A stretch of 64,000 bases of DNA from Herbiconiux sp. L3-i23 (GCF_023734115.1 NZ_AP025737.1:1054001-1118000); one strand, 5' to 3'. Counted from the stretch's first letter, positions 9,672-18,932 are shown. The notes: generated by a model not told the origin, from the sequence alone. Numbers and translations: made by a program.

Positions 9672-10295
9672 GTGACTTCAGAAGGCTTCCCCGTCGGCTC
9701 GCGGACCGCGCACATCGAGCGCGCGACCAGCGAGTCCTCGATCGACCTGCGGCTCGACCTCGACGGCACCGGTACGGCCGACATCAGCACCTCGGTGCCG
9801 TTCTTCGACCACATGCTAACCGCCTTCGCGAAGCATTCCCTCACCGACCTCACCGTCCGCGCGACGGGGGACATCGAGATCGACGTGCACCACACGGTCG
9901 AGGACACCGGAATCGTGCTCGGAACGGCGATCCGTCAGGCGCTCGGAGACAAGGTGGGCATCGCCCGGTTCGGTGACGCCACCGTGCCGCTCGATGAGGC
10001 GCTCGCCCGTGCGGTCGTCGACATCTCGGGGCGCCCGTTCCTCGTCCACGACGGCGAGCCGTCCGGCTTCGAGTTCCACCTCATCGGTGGCCACTTCACG
10101 GGCTCGATGGTGCGGCACTTCTTCGAAGCGCTCGTCTTCGCCGCCGGCCTGACGGTGCACCTCGACGTGCTGCGGGGACGCGACCCGCATCACATCGCCG
10201 AGGCCGAATTCAAGGCGTTCGCGCGCGCATTCCGCGTCGCGAAGGAACTCGACCCGCGCGTGCAGGGCGTGCCGTCCACGAAGGGTGCGCTGTGA
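9672..10295 (+). CDS. hisB: Imidazoleglycerol-phosphate dehydratase HisB
   Basis: Dehydrates IGP to imidazole-acetol phosphate, using two manganese ions. Both metal motifs are present: HHTVEDTGI near residue 75 and [16 protein letters not shown] near 175. The single-domain form of 207 aa is normal for Actinobacteria (no fused phosphatase). The GTG start follows a -10 hexamer by 7 nt. The stop overlaps the GTG of hisH. Confidence 0.97.
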   Translation: MTSEGFPVGSRTAHIERATSESSIDLRLDLDGTGTADISTSVPFFDHMLTAFAKHSLTDLTVRATGDIEIDVHHTVEDTGIVLGTAIRQALGDKVGIARFGDATVPLDEALARAVVDISGRPFLVHDGEPSGFEFHLIGGHFTGSMVRHFFEALVFAAGLTVHLDVLRGRDPHHIAEAEFKAFARAFRVAKELDPRVQGVPSTKGAL

Positions 10296-10924
10296 CGCGA
10301 CCCACGGTCGCGGTGCTCGATTACGGCAGCGGCAACGTCCACTCGGCGGTCAAGGCCCTCGAGCTGGCGGGAGCCGACGTCGAACTGACCGCCGACCGCG
10401 CCCGCATCCAGGGCGCCGACGGCCTCCTCGTTCCGGGCGTCGGTGCCTTCGCTGCCGTGATGGCGGCTCTCGACGCCGCACGCGGTGCGGAACTGATCGA
10501 CCGTCGCCTCGCAGGAGGGCGACCGGTCCTCGGCATCTGCGTCGGCATGCAGGTCATGTTCGAACGCGGGGTCGAGCGCGGCGAGGGAGTCGACGGACTC
10601 GGCGAATGGCCGGGCACGGTCGACCAGCTGCGCGCCCCGGTGCTCCCGCACATCGGCTGGAACACCGTCGACGTCCCCGACGAGACGGTTCTCTTCGACG
10701 GCATCCGCGACGAGCGCTTCTACTTCGTGCACTCCTACGGCGCCCGAGAGTGGAGCCTCGACGTGCAGAAGCCCCATCGGGAGCCGTCGGTGACCTGGGC
10801 GACCCACGGCGAGCCGTTCGTCGCCGCCGTCGAGAACGGGCCGCTCTCCGCGACCCAGTTCCACCCCGAGAAGTCGGGCGCCGCCGGCATCCGGCTGCTC
10901 TCCAACTGGATCCGCTCGCTCTGA
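10292..10924 (+). CDS. hisH: Imidazole glycerol phosphate synthase glutaminase subunit HisH
   Basis: Class I glutamine amidotransferase that supplies ammonia to HisF. The nucleophile lies in [11 protein letters not shown] and the His-Glu pair in QFHPEKSG; the N-terminal [10 protein letters not shown] block is typical. Length 210 aa. It is translationally coupled to hisB by a GTGA overlap. Its partner HisF is not encoded in this window. Confidence 0.97.
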   Translation: MTRPTVAVLDYGSGNVHSAVKALELAGADVELTADRARIQGADGLLVPGVGAFAAVMAALDAARGAELIDRRLAGGRPVLGICVGMQVMFERGVERGEGVDGLGEWPGTVDQLRAPVLPHIGWNTVDVPDETVLFDGIRDERFYFVHSYGAREWSLDVQKPHREPSVTWATHGEPFVAAVENGPLSATQFHPEKSGAAGIRLLSNWIRSL

Positions 10925-11038
10925 CGCGCGAAGCGCCTCGCGGGTGAAGGATATGCTCGTTGGCGTTTTGCCCCGTCGATCGTCCCGCAGCCCGGGAGAC
11001 GCGACGCCCGCCACCCGAGAAGAAGGAACCATCCGAGC

Positions 11039-11785
11039 ATGAGCGAGTTCATGAAGACCCCGAAGCTCACCCTGCTTCCCGCGGTCGACATCGCCGACGG
11101 CAAGGCCGTGCGACTCGTGCAGGGCGAGGCCGGCTCCGAGACGAGCTACGGCGACCCGACCGATGCGGCCGCCGACTGGGTGCGGCAGGGCGCGGAGTGG
11201 ATCCACCTCGTCGACCTCGACGCCGCCTTCGGCCGCGGCAGCAACGGCGCCGCCCTCAAGCGCGTCATCCGTGCCGCACGGGGTGTGAACGTCGAGCTGT
11301 CGGGCGGCATCCGCGACGACGCCTCCCTCGAGCAGGCCCTCGAGTCCGGCGCGAAGCGCATCAATCTCGGCACCGCGGCGCTCGAGAACCCGGAATGGGC
11401 GGCGAACGTGATCGCGCAGTACGGCGAGGCGGTCGCGGTCGGGCTCGACGTGCGCGGCACCACCCTCGCGGCGCGCGGATGGACGAAGGAGGGCGGCGAC
11501 CTCTGGGCGGTGCTCGACCGTCTCGAAGACGCCGGCTGCGCACGATACGTGGTCACCGACGTGACCAAGGACGGCACCTTGCGCGGTCCGAATCTCGAGC
11601 TGCTGCAGCAGGTCATGGACCGCACCGAGCGTCCCGTCATCGCATCGGGCGGCGTGTCCACCCTCGACGACATCGCGGCGCTGCGCGAACTCGTTCCCCA
11701 GGGGCTCGAAGGCGCCATCGTCGGTAAGGCGCTCTACGCCGGCAACTTCACCCTCGCCGAGGCCCTCGACGTCGCAGGACGCTGA
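11039..11785 (+). CDS. priA: Phosphoribosyl isomerase PriA (bifunctional HisA/TrpF)
   Basis: A (beta-alpha)8 isomerase that in Actinobacteria usually serves both histidine (ProFAR) and tryptophan (PRA) synthesis. Catalytic aspartates occur in [15 protein letters not shown] and [12 protein letters not shown], and the phosphate loops are ELSGGIRDD and IASGGVSTL. Length 248 aa. The ATG at 11039 follows AAGGA by 11 nt; an in-frame ATG at 11051 is possible. The dual function is inferred from phylogenetic context; HisA alone cannot be ruled out by reading. Confidence 0.92.
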   Translation: MSEFMKTPKLTLLPAVDIADGKAVRLVQGEAGSETSYGDPTDAAADWVRQGAEWIHLVDLDAAFGRGSNGAALKRVIRAARGVNVELSGGIRDDASLEQALESGAKRINLGTAALENPEWAANVIAQYGEAVAVGLDVRGTTLAARGWTKEGGDLWAVLDRLEDAGCARYVVTDVTKDGTLRGPNLELLQQVMDRTERPVIASGGVSTLDDIAALRELVPQGLEGAIVGKALYAGNFTLAEALDVAGR

Positions 11786-11792
11786 GCCGCGG

Positions 11793-12551
11793 GTGAGCGC
11801 CGGCGACCGATCCGCCGACTCGGCCGGGCAGCCGTGGGCGGGGCGACACTTCGAAACCACGCCGTTCGCGGATGACGACGGGTCGGCGCCCGAACGGCTC
11901 ATCGAGGCGATCCGGCGCTTCCGGTCGCACGAGGTGCGCGAGGCCGAGGTCATCGACGCCCTCCGAGGCACGCGACTGCTGGTGCCCATGCTCGCGATGC
12001 TGGGTGAGGCGGCCCCCGGGCCGCACGGTGCGCTCGTCGACAAGAGCGCGGATCTCGCCATCGTCACGGTCGCGACCCGCGACGGCCGCCGCGTGCTTCC
12101 CGCCTTCTCGTCGGTCGGCGCGATGACGGCCTGGAATCCGAAGGCACGTCCGGTGCCGGTCGAAGCCGAGCGCGTCGCACTGGCCGCCGCGTCGGAGGGC
12201 ACCGACCTCGTCATCCTCGACCCCGTCTCCGACACCGAGTTCGGGCTCCGCCGCTCCATGCTCGAGTCGCTCGCGACCGGAGCCGCATGGCGCGGATGCT
12301 GGAGCGATCCCGACGTCGTCGGCGCGTTCGCGTCGAGCGGGTTCGGTGAGGACGCCGTGCAATCCGTCGAACTCCTGCCGGGGGACCCGGACGCCCGCTT
12401 GCAGAGCCCCGAGCTGCGCGTGCGGCTCACCCTCGCGCCCGGGCTCGACCGCGCCGGGCTCGATGCGGTGCTGGCGCGGCTGGGGCAGCGCTGGGCCGCG
12501 GATCCGGTCATCGCCGCGCGGGTCGATTCGCTCGCCGTCTCGGTGGAGTGA
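11793..12551 (+). CDS. SseB-domain protein
   Basis: A 252-residue protein whose central part (LLVPMLAMLGEA to GTDLVILDP) matches the SseB N-terminal domain, with the ADLAIVTVATRDGRRVLPAFSS signature. The GTG is 7 nt after the priA stop, so the two are cotranscribed. The same pairing with priA is conserved in Actinobacteria. Biochemical role unknown; no signal peptide or membrane segment. Confidence 0.8.
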   Translation: MSAGDRSADSAGQPWAGRHFETTPFADDDGSAPERLIEAIRRFRSHEVREAEVIDALRGTRLLVPMLAMLGEAAPGPHGALVDKSADLAIVTVATRDGRRVLPAFSSVGAMTAWNPKARPVPVEAERVALAAASEGTDLVILDPVSDTEFGLRRSMLESLATGAAWRGCWSDPDVVGAFASSGFGEDAVQSVELLPGDPDARLQSPELRVRLTLAPGLDRAGLDAVLARLGQRWAADPVIAARVDSLAVSVE

Positions 12552-12614
12552 GACCGCCTTCCGCGGGCGACGCCAGGCCTTGACGGGACCCGTCTCGAGG
12601 TCGACCATGGCGGC

Positions 12615-14009
12615 GTGAACGGGCGAGAGAACGACCTCACGGCCATCGACGATGCGGTCGAGCGCGCACTCGACTGGCTCTCCGTCGTACCGACGCGCGA
12701 GGTGCCCTCGCGCCTCACCCCGGAGGAGGTGATCGCCTCGCTCGGCGACCTGAGCGAGCGCGGCAGACCCGCGCCGGAGGTGATCGACTCGCTCGACGAG
12801 GCGGTGCGGCCCGGCTTGATGGCGAGCGGATCGGGACGCTTCTTCGGCTGGGTGATGGGCGCGACCCTGCCCGTCGCGATCGGGGCCGACTGGCTGGTGA
12901 CCGCCTGGGATCAGAACGCGGGGATGCGCGACTCGACCCCTGGCGTCGTCGGCGTCGAAGAGACCGCCGCGCGATGGCTGCTCGACCTCCTCGGCCTGCC
13001 CGAGGACTCAGCGGTCGGCTTCACCACCGGCGCGACCATGGCGAACTTCACCGGCCTCGCCGCCGCACGCGGGGCGGTGCTCTCCCGTCTCGGCTGGGAT
13101 GTCGAGACGCAGGGGCTCATCGGCGCCCCTCCGGTGCGGGTGCTGGTCGGCGAGGAGCGGCACGGGTCCATCGATCTGGCGCTGCGCTACCTCGGGTTGG
13201 GACGCGCCGAGACGGTGCGGGTGGACGACCAAGGGAGGATCGACGTCGCCGATCTCGCGTCTCGCCTCGCGGAGCCGTCGGAGACGCGCGGCGGGACGAT
13301 CGTGTGCCTGCAGGCGGGCAACATCCATTCGGGTGCGTTCGACGACTTCGCCGGCGCGGTCGAGGCCGCCCACCGGCACGGCGCGTGGGTGCACGTCGAC
13401 GGCGCGTTCGGACTGTGGGCGGCGGTCGTGCCGGACCTCGCCGACCTGACCGCGGGGCTCGCCGGAGCGGACTCGTGGGCGACCGACGCGCACAAGACGC
13501 TCAACACCCCGTACGACTGCGGCATCTCCGTCGTCGCGGACGCGAAGGCGGCGCTCGCGGCGACGTCCTCGCACGCCAGCTACCTGCTGACCTCGAGTCG
13601 CGTCGATCCCCATGAACTCGTGCCCGAGATGTCGCGGCGCGCCCGCGGCGTGCCGGTCTGGGCGGCGCTCGCCTACCTGGGGCGCGACGGGGTGCGGAAC
13701 CTCGTCGCCGGACTCGTCGAAGCGGCACGGGGCATCGCCGACGGGATCTCCGCGATCCCCGGCACGACGGTGCTCAACGACGTCGTCTACACGCAGGTCA
13801 GCGCCACGTTCGGCGACCGGACGGGGGAGGTGTTCGGGCGCATCATCGAAGACGGCACGATCATGCCGTCGGCGAGCGTCTGGCACGGCCAGCCGGTCAT
13901 CCGCTTCTCGGTGAGCTCGTGGCGCACCGGCACGGAGGAGGTCGCTCAGACCGTCCGCGCGGTCCGGACGGCGGCGGAAGGCGCCGACGTGCTGTCGCCC
14001 GTCAGTTGA
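12615..14009 (+). CDS. PLP-dependent group II decarboxylase-like protein
   Basis: A 464-residue member of the aromatic-L-amino-acid/glutamate decarboxylase fold. The PLP lysine is in SWATDAHKTLNTPYDCG, with GFTTGATMANFTGLAAARG, RHGSIDLALRYLG and VHVDGAFGLWAAVVP as supporting blocks. The N-terminal FFGWVMGATLPV segment resembles the FFG motif of this family. The substrate is not predictable; aromatic amino acids, glutamate or a non-decarboxylating aminolyase activity are all open. The GTG start lacks a clear Shine-Dalgarno. Its 3' end overlaps the convergent DUF1844 gene by 8 nt. Confidence 0.85.
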   Translation: MNGRENDLTAIDDAVERALDWLSVVPTREVPSRLTPEEVIASLGDLSERGRPAPEVIDSLDEAVRPGLMASGSGRFFGWVMGATLPVAIGADWLVTAWDQNAGMRDSTPGVVGVEETAARWLLDLLGLPEDSAVGFTTGATMANFTGLAAARGAVLSRLGWDVETQGLIGAPPVRVLVGEERHGSIDLALRYLGLGRAETVRVDDQGRIDVADLASRLAEPSETRGGTIVCLQAGNIHSGAFDDFAGAVEAAHRHGAWVHVDGAFGLWAAVVPDLADLTAGLAGADSWATDAHKTLNTPYDCGISVVADAKAALAATSSHASYLLTSSRVDPHELVPEMSRRARGVPVWAALAYLGRDGVRNLVAGLVEAARGIADGISAIPGTTVLNDVVYTQVSATFGDRTGEVFGRIIEDGTIMPSASVWHGQPVIRFSVSSWRTGTEEVAQTVRAVRTAAEGADVLSPVS

Positions 14010-14388
14010 CCGGGCCGGTCCACTTCTCGCCGGGCCCCTTGCCGATCGGGTCGGGGTACGGCGACGCCTCGCGGAACGCGAGCTGCACCGACCGGAGCCC
14101 GTCGCGCAGGGCGCGCGCGTGGTGGTCGCCGAGGTAGGGGGCGCTCGCGGTGACGAGCCCCGCGAGGGCGTCGATCAGCTTGCGGGCCTCATCGAGGTCG
14201 ACGCGCGGGGTCGCCGGGCCGTCGTCGATGCCGAGACCGCACTGCACCGCGGCGGCCGAGAGCAGGTGCACGGCGACCGTGTTGATCACCTCGACCGCGG
14301 GAACTTCGCCGATGTCGCGGACGTAGTCGCCCTCGTACGTCGCGTCGTAGGGCTGCGCTCCGCCAAAGGAATGGGTGTGCTCGCTCAT
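14002..14388 (-). CDS. DUF1844 family protein
   Basis: A 128-residue soluble protein with the DUF1844 pattern [25 protein letters not shown] and [16 protein letters not shown]. Proteins of this family sit next to infC in many Actinobacteria, divergently oriented as here, but no function is established. It shares 8 nt at its 3' end with the PLP decarboxylase gene on the other strand. Confidence 0.85.
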   Translation of the reverse strand: MSEHTHSFGGAQPYDATYEGDYVRDIGEVPAVEVINTVAVHLLSAAAVQCGLGIDDGPATPRVDLDEARKLIDALAGLVTASAPYLGDHHARALRDGLRSVQLAFREASPYPDPIGKGPGEKWTGPVN

Positions 14389-14447
14389 ACCGGGAAATCC
14401 TTCCGCGAGGACGCGCCGTAGGATTCGGGCGCCGCCTCTGCTAACAT

Positions 14448-14677
14448 TGTCGGGTTGTCCGCGGCCGAAGGCTGATGCCTCACGCCCCGCGACACAGGAA
14501 AGTGGAGTTCGACTCCCACCCGCGATAACCGCCTCAACAGGTTACCGGGTCGAAGACACCCCGTCGCGGGCCGCGAGGCCCCGCTCGAGATCGAGCAGGG
14601 GGAGACCGGCGCGCCGGTCGTGTCGGAGATGCGCCCCACTTCCTCGAGAACGTTTCAAACGAGTGAAGGAGCAGCGC
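14448..14677 (+). promoter_or_regulatory. Long structured leader of the infC-rpmI-rplT operon
   Basis: A TAACAT hexamer at 14442-14447 would start a transcript with about 225 untranslated nt. The leader contains clear hairpins, for example GACCGGCGCGCCGGTC at 14604-14619 and GCTCGAGATCGAGC at 14583-14596. infC leaders in other phyla bind L20 or carry attenuators; whether this one does is not known. Confidence 0.5.
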
Positions 14678-15325
14678 ATCAGCGATCCCCGTACCAACGA
14701 CCGCATCCGTGTCCCCGAGGTCCGACTCGTCGGACCGAGCGGTGAGCAGGTCGGTGTCGTCTCCATCGACGTCGCCCTCCGTCTCGCACGTGAGGCGGAC
14801 CTCGACCTCGTCGAGGTGGCACCCAACTCGCGGCCCCCGGTCGCGAAGATCATGGACTACGGGAAGTTCAAGTACGAGACGGCGCAGAAGGCGAAAGAGG
14901 CCCGTCGCAATCAGACGAACACCATCCTCAAAGAGGTGCGTTTCCGTCTGAAGATCGACAACCACGACTACGAGACCAAGCGCAAGCGCGCCGAGGGCTT
15001 CCTCAAGGCGGGCGACAAGGTCAAGGCGATGATCCTCTTCCGCGGACGCGAGCAGTCGCGCCCCGAGCAGGGCGTGCGTCTGCTGCAGCGTTTCGCCGAG
15101 GACGTCAGCGAGTTCGGCACGGTCGAGTCGACCCCGACCATCGACGGCCGCAACATGGTGATGATCATCGGGCCGCTCAAGAACAAGGCGGACGCCAAGG
15201 CCGAGGCCCAGGCGCGAGCGAAGGCCAACAGCAGCAGGACCGAGGCGCCGAAGGGCGACGAGGCCGCTGCAGACCAGACCACCGGACCCGCCGCCGCGGA
15301 GTCCGAGACCCCCAAGGAGAAGTAA
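14678..15325 (+). CDS. infC: Translation initiation factor IF-3, probable ATC start
   Basis: IF-3 keeps ribosomal subunits apart and proofreads start codons. Visible blocks are [39 protein letters not shown] and [13 protein letters not shown] perfect AAGGAG at 14666-14671 stands 6 nt before an in-frame ATC at 14678. The nearest upstream GTG (14663) has no Shine-Dalgarno and would overlap the ATC's own one. Rare ATT/ATC starts are characteristic of infC, where IF-3 represses its own synthesis. The protein would be 215 aa; the last 40-45 residues are an Ala/Glu/Lys tail beyond the folded domain. Confidence 0.9.
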   Translation: MSDPRTNDRIRVPEVRLVGPSGEQVGVVSIDVALRLAREADLDLVEVAPNSRPPVAKIMDYGKFKYETAQKAKEARRNQTNTILKEVRFRLKIDNHDYETKRKRAEGFLKAGDKVKAMILFRGREQSRPEQGVRLLQRFAEDVSEFGTVESTPTIDGRNMVMIIGPLKNKADAKAEAQARAKANSSRTEAPKGDEAAADQTTGPAAAESETPKEK

Positions 15326-15519
15326 TGCCCAAGCAGAAGACGCACTCCGGTGCGAAGAAGCGGTTCAAGCTCACCGGCTCCGGCAAGCTCATGAAGCAGC
15401 AGGCCGGCATGCGCCACAACCTCGAGGGCAAGTCCAGCGTCCGCACCCGTCGCCTCAACCAGGACCAGGTCCTGTCGCCGGCCGACGCCAAGGTCGCCAA
15501 GAAGCTCCTCGGCCACTGA
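15325..15519 (+). CDS. rpmI: 50S ribosomal protein L35
   Basis: A 64-residue, Lys/Arg-rich protein beginning [20 protein letters not shown], diagnostic for bL35. Its ATG overlaps the infC TAA by one base, so translation is coupled. The order infC-rpmI-rplT is universal in bacteria. Confidence 0.98.
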   Translation: MPKQKTHSGAKKRFKLTGSGKLMKQQAGMRHNLEGKSSVRTRRLNQDQVLSPADAKVAKKLLGH

Positions 15520-15552
15520 GCCGACGCCACGAGAGTTAAGGAAGAAACCTAA

Positions 15553-15939
15553 ATGGCAAGAGTCAAGAGGGCCGTCAACGCCCACAAGAAGCGTCGGGTC
15601 ATCCTCGAGCGCGCCGAGGGCTACCGCGGCCAGCGTTCGCGCCTCTACCGCAAGGCGAAGGAGCAGGTCACCCACTCCCTCGTCTACGCGTACCGCGACC
15701 GTCGTGCACGCAAGGGCGACTTCCGCCGCCTGTGGATCCAGCGCATCAACGCCGCGGCCCGTGCCGAGGGCATGACCTACAACCGCTTCATCCAGGGCCT
15801 CGGCCTCGCGGGTGTCGAGGTCGACCGTCGCATCCTCGCCGAACTCGCCGTGAACGAGCCCGCGACCTTCGCCGGCCTCGTCGCGACCGCCAAGGCCGCC
15901 CTTCCCGCCGACACGTCGGCGCCGAAGACCGCCGCCTGA
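15553..15939 (+). CDS. rplT: 50S ribosomal protein L20
   Basis: A 128-residue bL20 with the hallmark [15 protein letters not shown] start, [16 protein letters not shown] and [20 protein letters not shown] at 15539-15545 lies 7 nt before the ATG. The protein binds 23S rRNA early in assembly and in some bacteria represses its own operon. A long hairpin follows the stop. Confidence 0.98.
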   Translation: MARVKRAVNAHKKRRVILERAEGYRGQRSRLYRKAKEQVTHSLVYAYRDRRARKGDFRRLWIQRINAAARAEGMTYNRFIQGLGLAGVEVDRRILAELAVNEPATFAGLVATAKAALPADTSAPKTAA

Positions 15940-15953
15940 GGCTTCCGCTCCAC

Positions 15954-16011
15954 CGAACTGCCCACTTCACCCCGTCCCGCAAGGGAAGAACGGGGCGAAG
16001 TGGGCAGTTCG
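15954..16011 (+). terminator. Terminator hairpin after rplT
   Basis: Arms of 22 nt at 15954-15975 and 15990-16011 pair with a single mismatch around a 14-nt loop. The hairpin fills the gap between rplT and the next promoter. Only a weak T-tract (TCGTTTC) follows. Confidence 0.75.
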
Positions 16012-16021
16012 TCGTTTCACG

Positions 16022-16027
16022 TAGGCT
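16022..16027 (+). promoter_or_regulatory. -10 element of the SpoU methyltransferase gene
   Basis: TAGGCT ends 7 nt before the GTG at 16035, directly after the rplT terminator; no Shine-Dalgarno. Predicted leaderless start. Confidence 0.5.
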
Positions 16028-16034
16028 CGACGCC

Positions 16035-16835
16035 GTGCTCGAGAACCCCCGCGCCGCGCGCGTGAAGACCGTCGCGAGGCTCGCGTCGAAGAACACCCGC
16101 TCCGAGACCGGCGCCTTCCTGCTCGAAGGTCCGCAAGCGGTCGGCGAGGCGCTCGCATGGCGCCCCGAACTGCTCGTCGAGCTGTTCGCGACTCCCACGG
16201 CGCTCGAACGCTACCCCGACGTCGCCGAGGCGGCGCGGAACGCAGACATCGAGATCGAGTACGTCAGCGAGCCGGTGCTCGACGCGATGGCCGACACGGT
16301 CACCCCGCAGGGCTTCGTCGCCGTGTGCCGCCAGTTCCCGACCTCGATCCGCGACATCTTCGGCGGCTCCCCGCAGCTCGTCGCCGTGCTCGAAGAGGTA
16401 CGCGACCCCGGCAACCTCGGCACCATCATCCGGGCCGCGGACGCCGCCGGTGCCGACGCCGTCGTGCTGAGCGGCCGAGCCGTCGACCTCTACAACCCGA
16501 AAGTCGTGCGCGCCACGACCGGGTCGCTCTTCCACCTGCCCGTCGCGGTCGGTGCCGACCTCGGCGACGTGCTCGGCCGTGCCCGCGCCGCCGGCCTTCA
16601 GACCCTCGCCGCCGATGTCAAAGGCGACGACCTCCGTGCCCTGTCGGTCGACGGGTCGCTGCGCCGGCCGACCGCGTGGATCTTCGGCAACGAGGCCCGA
16701 GGGCTCGAAGACGGCGACCTCGCCAAGGTCGACGGGGTCGTCGCCGTGCCGAACTACGGCAAGGCCGAGTCGATGAACCTCGCGACCGCCGCGTCGGTCT
16801 GCCTCTACCAGAGCGCGTTCGCGCAGCGCGGCTGA
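16035..16835 (+). CDS. SpoU/TrmH-family RNA 2'-O-methyltransferase
   Basis: A 266-residue SPOUT methyltransferase. An N-terminal substrate-binding domain (ETGAFLLEGPQAVGEAL) is followed by the knotted catalytic domain with LEEVRDPGNLGTIIRAADAAG, WIFGNEARGL and the C-terminal MNLATAASVCLYQ. The location after rplT matches the tsnR/Rv1644 position in mycobacteria, so the target is probably 23S rRNA, but a tRNA target cannot be excluded. The GTG at 16035 is chosen from its -10 element; longer frames run back through rplT. Confidence 0.92.
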   Translation: MLENPRAARVKTVARLASKNTRSETGAFLLEGPQAVGEALAWRPELLVELFATPTALERYPDVAEAARNADIEIEYVSEPVLDAMADTVTPQGFVAVCRQFPTSIRDIFGGSPQLVAVLEEVRDPGNLGTIIRAADAAGADAVVLSGRAVDLYNPKVVRATTGSLFHLPVAVGADLGDVLGRARAAGLQTLAADVKGDDLRALSVDGSLRRPTAWIFGNEARGLEDGDLAKVDGVVAVPNYGKAESMNLATAASVCLYQSAFAQRG

Positions 16836-16837
16836 GC

Positions 16838-17062
16838 TCAGTCGACCCGGCGGAAGCGGGGGACCGGTACCCCGTCGATCTCGACCGTCTCGGCGAACAT
16901 CGCCGTGGGGCGGACCCAGACGCCGCCCGCGCCGTAGAGCGCGCGGTAGACCACGAGCTGCTCCTCGGTCTCGCTGTGCCGGGCGTTGTGCAGCACCTCG
17001 TAGCGGCCGCCCTTGTAGTGCTGGTAAAGGCCGGGGGCGATGTTCTCCTCGTCAAGGCTCAC
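16838..17062 (-). CDS. DUF1653 family protein
   Basis: A 74-residue protein with the DUF1653 pattern PGLYQHYKGGRYEVLHNARHSETEEQLVVYRALYG. No enzymatic residues are evident and the function is unknown. It converges on the methyltransferase gene with 2 nt between stops. Confidence 0.85.
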   Translation of the reverse strand: MSLDEENIAPGLYQHYKGGRYEVLHNARHSETEEQLVVYRALYGAGGVWVRPTAMFAETVEIDGVPVPRFRRVD

Positions 17063-17137
17063 GACGGGACAGCGTAGCCAGGTGTTTCGGCACGGTTACG
17101 ATTCGGGCCTCAACTGGCGACTTGGGGACACTCAACC

Positions 17138-17143
17138 TAGGGT
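17138..17143 (+). promoter_or_regulatory. -10 element of the glutamate importer operon
   Basis: TAGGGT ends 6 nt before the ATG at 17150, without a Shine-Dalgarno. Predicted leaderless start for the ATPase gene. Confidence 0.45.
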
Positions 17144-17149
17144 CGAACC

Positions 17150-17935
17150 ATGGCCACGTCCAAGGAAAGCGGCGCGACCACCCCGACGACGAAGTCCGGC
17201 GAGCCCCTCGTCGTCGTCGAGGGCGTCGACAAGCACTTCGGAAAACTGCACGTCCTGAAGGACATCACGACCACCGTCGCCCGCGGCGAGGTCGTCGTCG
17301 TGATCGGTCCGAGCGGCTCCGGCAAGTCGACCTTCTGCCGCACCATCAATCGACTCGAGACGATCGACGCCGGTTCGATCACCATCGACGGCAAGCCGTT
17401 GCCCGCCGAAGGACGTGAGCTCGCGAAGCTGCGCGCCGACGTCGGCATGGTGTTCCAGTCGTTCAACCTCTTCGCCCACAAGACGGTGCTCGAGAACGTC
17501 ACCCTCGGGCCCATGAAGGTGCGCCGGCTCGGCAAGGCCGAGGCCGAGAAGGAGGCGATGGTCCTCCTCGAACGGGTCGGCGTCGCCAACCAGGCGAAGA
17601 AGCTGCCCGCGCAGCTCTCAGGCGGGCAGCAGCAGCGCGTCGCGATCGCCCGCGCCCTCGCGATGCAGCCGAAGCTGATGCTGTTCGACGAGCCGACTTC
17701 GGCGCTCGACCCCGAGATGATCAACGAGGTCCTCGACGTCATCACGGGTCTCGCCCGCGACGGCATGACCATGATCGTCGTGACCCACGAGATGGGCTTC
17801 GCCCGCAAGGTCGCCGATCGGGTGCTGTTCATGGCCGACGGGCAGATCCTCGAGGACGCCGCGCCGTCCGAATTCTTCGACGCTCCGAAAACGGGGCGCG
17901 CCAAAGACTTCCTCTCCAAGATCCTGACTCACTGA
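17150..17935 (+). CDS. gluA: Glutamate-type ABC transporter, ATP-binding protein
   Basis: A 261-residue polar-amino-acid ABC ATPase: Walker [15 protein letters not shown]-loop [18 protein letters not shown], signature [16 protein letters not shown], Walker [15 protein letters not shown] and H-loop VTHEMGFA. It energises the two permeases encoded downstream. About 20 N-terminal residues precede the first beta strand. The gene order ATPase, binding protein, two permeases equals gluABCD of Corynebacterium; glutamate as substrate is inferred from that. Confidence 0.93.
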   Translation: MATSKESGATTPTTKSGEPLVVVEGVDKHFGKLHVLKDITTTVARGEVVVVIGPSGSGKSTFCRTINRLETIDAGSITIDGKPLPAEGRELAKLRADVGMVFQSFNLFAHKTVLENVTLGPMKVRRLGKAEAEKEAMVLLERVGVANQAKKLPAQLSGGQQQRVAIARALAMQPKLMLFDEPTSALDPEMINEVLDVITGLARDGMTMIVVTHEMGFARKVADRVLFMADGQILEDAAPSEFFDAPKTGRAKDFLSKILTH

Positions 17936-17994
17936 TCTGCCCACGAGGCATGAGGAAGACCCCACCGCACATTGCACGAGAGATGGGACACACG

Positions 17995-18912
17995 ATGAAG
18001 ATCACGCGAATCGCGGCCGCAGCAGCCGCGGCGTTGACGGTCGTCGCACTGACGGCCTGCGGCGCACCGGGGAGCGCCGGCAGCGGCGGCTCCGCGGCGC
18101 CGGAGGAGAGCGGAGGTGACGGCCCGTACGGGCTCGAGATCGCGGAGAACCCCGAGTTCGAAGCGGGTACCACCATGGCGACCCTCGCCGATGCGGGCAC
18201 CATCACGATCGGTACCAAGTTCGACCAGCCGCTGTTCGGCCTGCTCGGCCCGGGTGACATCCCCGAAGGCTTCGACGTCGCCATCGGCGCGCTCGTCGCC
18301 TCGAAGCTCGGCATCCCGTTCGACTCGATCGAGTGGACCGAGACCCCGTCGAACATCCGTGAGACCGCGATCCAGAACGGCGACGCGTCGCTCGTGGTGG
18401 CGACCTACACGATCAACGACAAGCGCAAGGAGCTGATCGACTTCGCGGGACCGTACTTCGTCGCCGGCCAGGCCATCATGGTGCTCTCGGATAACGACGA
18501 CATCACCGGCCCCGACGACCTCGAAGGCCAGCCGACCTGCTCCGTCGAGGGCTCGACCCCGGCGGCGAACATCGTCGACAACTACGGCGCCCAGCTGTTC
18601 GCGACCGATGTCTACAGCAACTGCCTCGACCCGCTGCGCAACGGCCAGGTCGTCGCGGTCACGACCGACAACGTGATCCTCTCGGGCTTCGTCGCCCAGA
18701 ACGAGCCCGAGTTCAAGCTCGCCGGCGACGGTGAGACCTTCACCGAGGAGCCCTACGGCATCGGTCTCAAGAAGGACGACCAGGCGTTCCGCGACTTCGT
18801 CAACGATGTCCTCGAGGAGGCCTTCGAGGACGGCACGTGGGCCCGCCTGTTCGAGCAGACCGCAGGCCAGGTGCTGCCCGTCCCGGACCCGCCGACGGTC
18901 GACCGGTACTGA
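17995..18912 (+). CDS. gluB: Glutamate-type ABC transporter, substrate-binding lipoprotein
   Basis: A family 3 solute-binding protein. The signal peptide ends in lipobox LTAC with the lipidated cysteine at residue 22, followed by a Gly/Ser linker. The binding fold includes ITIGTKFDQPLFGLL, EGFDVAIGALVASKLG and LIDFAGPYFVAGQAIMV. The ATG at 17995 gives a normal signal peptide and 305 aa; upstream ATGs at 17983 and 17950 would only lengthen it. A strong hairpin follows the stop. Confidence 0.92.
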   Translation: MKITRIAAAAAAALTVVALTACGAPGSAGSGGSAAPEESGGDGPYGLEIAENPEFEAGTTMATLADAGTITIGTKFDQPLFGLLGPGDIPEGFDVAIGALVASKLGIPFDSIEWTETPSNIRETAIQNGDASLVVATYTINDKRKELIDFAGPYFVAGQAIMVLSDNDDITGPDDLEGQPTCSVEGSTPAANIVDNYGAQLFATDVYSNCLDPLRNGQVVAVTTDNVILSGFVAQNEPEFKLAGDGETFTEEPYGIGLKKDDQAFRDFVNDVLEEAFEDGTWARLFEQTAGQVLPVPDPPTVDRY

Positions 18913-18932
18913 TCCACCACACCACCGGATCC

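Noticed and set aside
10190-12718. 842-codon open frame on the minus strand
   Set aside because: Antisense to hisH, priA and the SseB gene; low-complexity translation with no domain.
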